The position numbers were made by a program, and so were the translations under genes. DNA of 7,347 nt from Acidimicrobiia bacterium (GTDB lineage: Bacteria; Actinomycetota; Acidimicrobiia; Spongiisociales; UBA5794): positions 1 to 7,347 of the forward strand of contig JAUXCV010000076.1 of assembly GCA_030618675.1 (NCBI GenBank), written 5' to 3'. This document shows positions 5,355 through 7,347 of this stretch, one piece after another. Below the pieces are notes generated by a model. It was not told where the DNA came from. It worked only from the letters and a program-made list of their open reading frames with translations, and ran no database searches. The stretch's first letter is position 1. The number at the start of each line of letters is the position of its first letter.

Positions 5355-5382
5355 ATGATAGCGGAACGAGACCCTATGACCA
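5355..5382 (-). promoter_or_regulatory. Candidate promoter for rplU-rpmA-obg-proB
   Basis: On the minus strand TGGTCA (5377-5382, four of six matches to TTGACA) and TATCAT (5355-5360, five of six matches to TATAAT) are separated by 16 nt. The start would fall near 5348, about 70 nt before the rplU ATG. It lies in the 110-nt gap after the rng stop. Prediction only. Confidence 0.42.
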
Positions 5383-5389
5383 GGGCCGT

Positions 5390-6922
5390 CTAGGACTCGT
5401 CGACGTCTTCCGGATCGACCGTGATCGGAACTCCGGTCGTAGCGGCTTCTTCGTGCAGAAGAACACCCCGCCCGTTGCAGCGCGGGCAGATCTCGGAGAA
5501 CGACTCGAGAAGACCGGCCGATACGTTCTTGCGGGTCATCTCAACCAACCCGAGGTTCGACACGTCGAAGACCTGCGTACGCATCTTGTCCTTCGCCAGG
5601 TGCTCCCGCAGCCGGAGAAGCACAGCGTCCTGGTTCTTCTGGATCTCCATGTCGATGAAGTCGATCACGATGATCCCTCCGATGTCCCGGAGCCTCAGTT
5701 GGCGAGCGATCTCCTCGGCGGATTCGAGGTTGTTCTGAAGAACGGTGTCCTCGAGGTTCGAATGACCGACGTACCTACCCGTGTTCACGTCGATGACGGT
5801 CAGCGCCTCGGTACGGTCGATGACGACGTGCCCACCGGAAGGGAGCCAGACCTTGCGATCGAGCGCCTTGCGGAGCTGATCTTCGACGTGGAATCGCTCG
5901 AACAACGGGAGTTCGTCGCCGTACAACTGAACCTTCTCGATCAGATCTGATCCGGTGCCTCCGAGATAGGAGAGGATCTGGTCGTGCGTGGAGCGGTTGT
6001 CGACGATCAATCGCTTGAAATCCCGGGTGAAGTGCTCGCGGATCACACGGATGACGAGCGGCGGCTCCTGGTAGATGAGCGAAGGGGCAGAAGCCGTCTT
6101 CATATCCTTCTCGATCCCGGTCCAGATCTCGCTCAGCCGGTCGATGTCCGACTTGATGTCTTCGGGCGTTGCGCCCTCAGCCGCTGTGCGGACGATCACG
6201 CCCATCCCCTCGGGACGGAACTCGGCAACGAGCTCACGCAGTCTGCGCCGTTCTTCGTCGGGTAGCCGTCGCGAGATGCCCCTCACCTGCGCATCGGGGG
6301 CAAGCACCAGATAGCGCCCCGCCAGGCTGACCTGGTTCGTGAGACGCGCGCCCTTGTGGCCCATGGCATCCTTGACAACCTGCACGAGGACCGGATCGCC
6401 CGGTGCGAGCGCGGATTCGATGCGCTTCGGCTTGCCATCCAGGTCGTAGGCGCCGTAGTTCACGTCCCCGGCGTACAGAACACCGTTCTTGCCACCGCCG
6501 AAGTCGATGAACGCCGCCTCCATCCCGGGGAGGACGTTGCGGACCTTGCCGAGATAGACATTGCCGACGAGGGAACGCTTGTCGGAGCGAGCCACGTAGT
6601 GCTCGACAAGAACCGGGCCCTCGAGAACGACGATCTGCGTCTGGTGGGGCATGGAGCGCACGAGCATCTGCTTGCGCGCTGTATCTGGGGGTGGGGCGAC
6701 CTCAACGTGAGCCGGTCGACGTCGACGCCGCTGATCGGTGCGCTTCTGCTGCTGCTTTCTCGGCTGTCGCTTCTGCTTCGCCGGTTCCTTGGTGGTCGGC
6801 GCCTCAGCGGTCGAGAATCGGCGGACGGTGACAGCTTCGCCGCCGACCGTGCGCACCGTGCGCTCCTCTGTCGCAGATCCGCGACGCACCACGCGCGCGG
6901 ATTTCTTCCGGAACAATCCCAT
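5390..6922 (-). CDS. rng: Ribonuclease E/G family endoribonuclease
   Basis: RNase E/G enzymes cut single-stranded, AU-rich RNA and process rRNA, tRNA and mRNA. The 510-aa protein has a basic N-terminal extension (1 to about 90, with KQKRQPRKQQQKR and RRRRRP). An embedded S1 domain follows (about 118-200, VGNVYLGKVRNVLPGMEAAFIDFG), then the 5' sensor/RNase H-like region. The catalytic Mg-binding Asp pair is D378 in TVIDVN and D421 in VIDFIDM; their 43-residue spacing equals that of E. coli D303/D346. The zinc link CPRC is at 479-482, also at the E. coli distance. It stops soon after, so it lacks a long C-terminal degradosome scaffold and resembles RNase G in length. ATG 6922 follows AAGGAG with 7-nt spacing. 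rng upstream of rplU-rpmA-obg is the standard actinobacterial order. The choice between the names rng and rne is uncertain. Confidence 0.95.
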   Translation of the reverse strand: MGLFRKKSARVVRRGSATEERTVRTVGGEAVTVRRFSTAEAPTTKEPAKQKRQPRKQQQKRTDQRRRRRPAHVEVAPPPDTARKQMLVRSMPHQTQIVVLEGPVLVEHYVARSDKRSLVGNVYLGKVRNVLPGMEAAFIDFGGGKNGVLYAGDVNYGAYDLDGKPKRIESALAPGDPVLVQVVKDAMGHKGARLTNQVSLAGRYLVLAPDAQVRGISRRLPDEERRRLRELVAEFRPEGMGVIVRTAAEGATPEDIKSDIDRLSEIWTGIEKDMKTASAPSLIYQEPPLVIRVIREHFTRDFKRLIVDNRSTHDQILSYLGGTGSDLIEKVQLYGDELPLFERFHVEDQLRKALDRKVWLPSGGHVVIDRTEALTVIDVNTGRYVGHSNLEDTVLQNNLESAEEIARQLRLRDIGGIIVIDFIDMEIQKNQDAVLLRLREHLAKDKMRTQVFDVSNLGLVEMTRKNVSAGLLESFSEICPRCNGRGVLLHEEAATTGVPITVDPEDVDES

Positions 6923-7172
6923 CGGTGAACTCCTTCGAGGTGCCCGGGATCCGGCGAGGTTCGTGCACGAATGGTTTCAACGTGAGGTCGGGCATGACGG
7001 AGTCTCGGTGATCGATCGTCGCGAGGTGCCGGTAGACGTTGAGCATGCGCGTGTGCTTCTCTGTGGTCCCAGGTCGGAAACGGCGACCGCGCTCTGCGAT
7101 CGTCTGCAAGCGAGAGTAGCGGCACAACCGCTCTACCCCACGGCAATTGCTCCGCCGACGGGACCTATCGAT
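6923..7172. other. Non-coding region upstream of rng
   Basis: No frame here gives a protein I recognise. A minus-strand frame starting at 7187 runs into rng out of frame, is Arg-rich and has no SD, so I read it as a shadow. Besides the palindrome near rng I see a small AGCGG/CCGCT stem around 7118-7132 and a TATCGATA box at 7167-7174, but no convincing -35/-10 pair. It may be a long 5' leader of rng; RNase E mRNA in E. coli has a 361-nt self-regulating leader, though that is analogy only. The rest of the gap, to 7347, holds repeats. Confidence 0.4.
6930..6971 (-). promoter_or_regulatory. rng ribosome binding site and nearby 12-nt palindrome
   Basis: AAGGAG (6930-6935) lies 7 nt before the rng ATG. 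A perfect 12-nt palindrome, TTCGTGCACGAA, sits at 6960-6971, 37 nt before the start codon. Its position fits an operator or a 5'-UTR element. It does not match the actinobacterial LexA box well, and I cannot name a regulator. Confidence 0.4.
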
Positions 7173-7271
7173 AGCTGCAAGCTTCAAGATTCAAGATTTG
7201 AGCCGCAAGCTGCAAGACGGGAGACGAGCCTCTCGCTTCAGACCCGATCTTGAGGCTTGCAGCTTGAAGCA
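7173..7271. repeat. 7-bp imperfect tandem array with inverted copy
   Basis: Seven heptamers stand in a row at 7173-7221: AGCTGCA, AGCTTCA, AGATTCA, AGATTTG, AGCCGCA, AGCTGCA and AGACGGG. Three inverted heptamers follow at 7251-7271: TGAGGCT, TGCAGCT and TGAAGCA. The first 18 nt (7173-7190) pair with 7247-7264 with a single G.T-type mismatch, so the whole forms a long stem with a loop of about 56 nt. It lies upstream of rng with no coding sequence. It may be a low-complexity intergenic repeat of the lineage or a termination structure for a gene beyond the window. Confidence 0.7.
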
Positions 7272-7283
7272 GACGGCTTCGCT

Positions 7284-7315
7284 CTACTCAGCTACACAGC
7301 TACTCAGCTACTCAA
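7284..7315. repeat. 8-bp tandem repeat (CTACTCAG)
   Basis: Four octamers stand in a row on the plus strand: CTACTCAG, CTACACAG, CTACTCAG and CTACTCAA. The period and the CTACT core match the arrays on both sides of the rpmA-obg gap (unit CTACTGCT or CTACTGAT), which suggests a repeat family used in several intergenic gaps of this genome. No gene overlaps it. Confidence 0.8.
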
Positions 7316-7347
7316 TCCGAATTCTTCCTGCCTTGCTTCGTCCGGGT

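Noticed and set aside
4683..5393. 236-aa plus-strand frame opposite rpmA and rplU
   Set aside because: It is the complement of two clear ribosomal protein genes. The Leu/Val-rich look comes from antisense reading of Lys/Glu codons.
6804..7187. 127-aa minus-strand frame upstream of and overlapping rng
   Set aside because: No SD, Arg-rich composition, out of frame with rng, and no family resemblance.

Overview
The window is 7.3 kb of GC-rich bacterial chromosome. It carries a conserved actinobacterial housekeeping block on the minus strand, plus the end of what may be an integrated element at its left edge. The gene order (rng, rplU, rpmA, obg, proB, then nadD, rsfS), the actinobacterial style of the proteins and the absence of long U-tracts after hairpins suggest Actinomycetota. 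The form of L27 (MSKTK start, extended C-terminus) makes an Acidimicrobiia-like lineage plausible, but I cannot confirm that without a database.

Layout from left to right. 1-297 (+): C-terminal catalytic part of a tyrosine recombinase, cut by the window edge. 298-410: non-coding, with GGCGCC palindromes and a 15-bp hairpin that may terminate both converging transcripts. 411-484 (-): tRNA-Ala(GGC), whose 3' end faces the integrase, the usual geometry of a tRNA attachment site. 503-880 (-): rsfS, which seems to start at AUC. 933-1505 (-): nadD. 1273-1986 (-): a secreted M23/LysM-type peptidase homologue that lacks one catalytic His and whose frame runs far into nadD. 2099-3199 (-): proB. 3196-4470 (-): obg, overlapping proB by ATGA. 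4607-4855 (-): rpmA. 4857-5279 (-): rplU. 5390-6922 (-): RNase E/G. 6923-7347: no gene, but a palindrome near rng and two short-period repeat arrays.

How it works together. rplU and rpmA supply 50S proteins L21 and L27, Obg is a 50S-assembly GTPase, RsfS silences 50S subunits when growth stops, and RNase E/G processes rRNA, mRNA and tRNA. The window is thus largely a ribosome biogenesis and RNA processing cluster, with two metabolic genes: proB (proline) and nadD (NAD). Likely transcription units, all on the minus strand, are rng; rplU-rpmA-obg-proB from a promoter near 5355-5382; and M23-nadD-rsfS-tRNA-Ala from a promoter near 2015-2043. proA, normally next to proB, is absent, and the M23 gene sits in its place.

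I see no convincing new multi-gene system. The points most worth a second look are the AUC start of rsfS, the degenerate M23 gene overlapping nadD, and the family of 7- and 8-bp tandem repeats in the intergenic gaps, one of which makes up the translation start region of obg.
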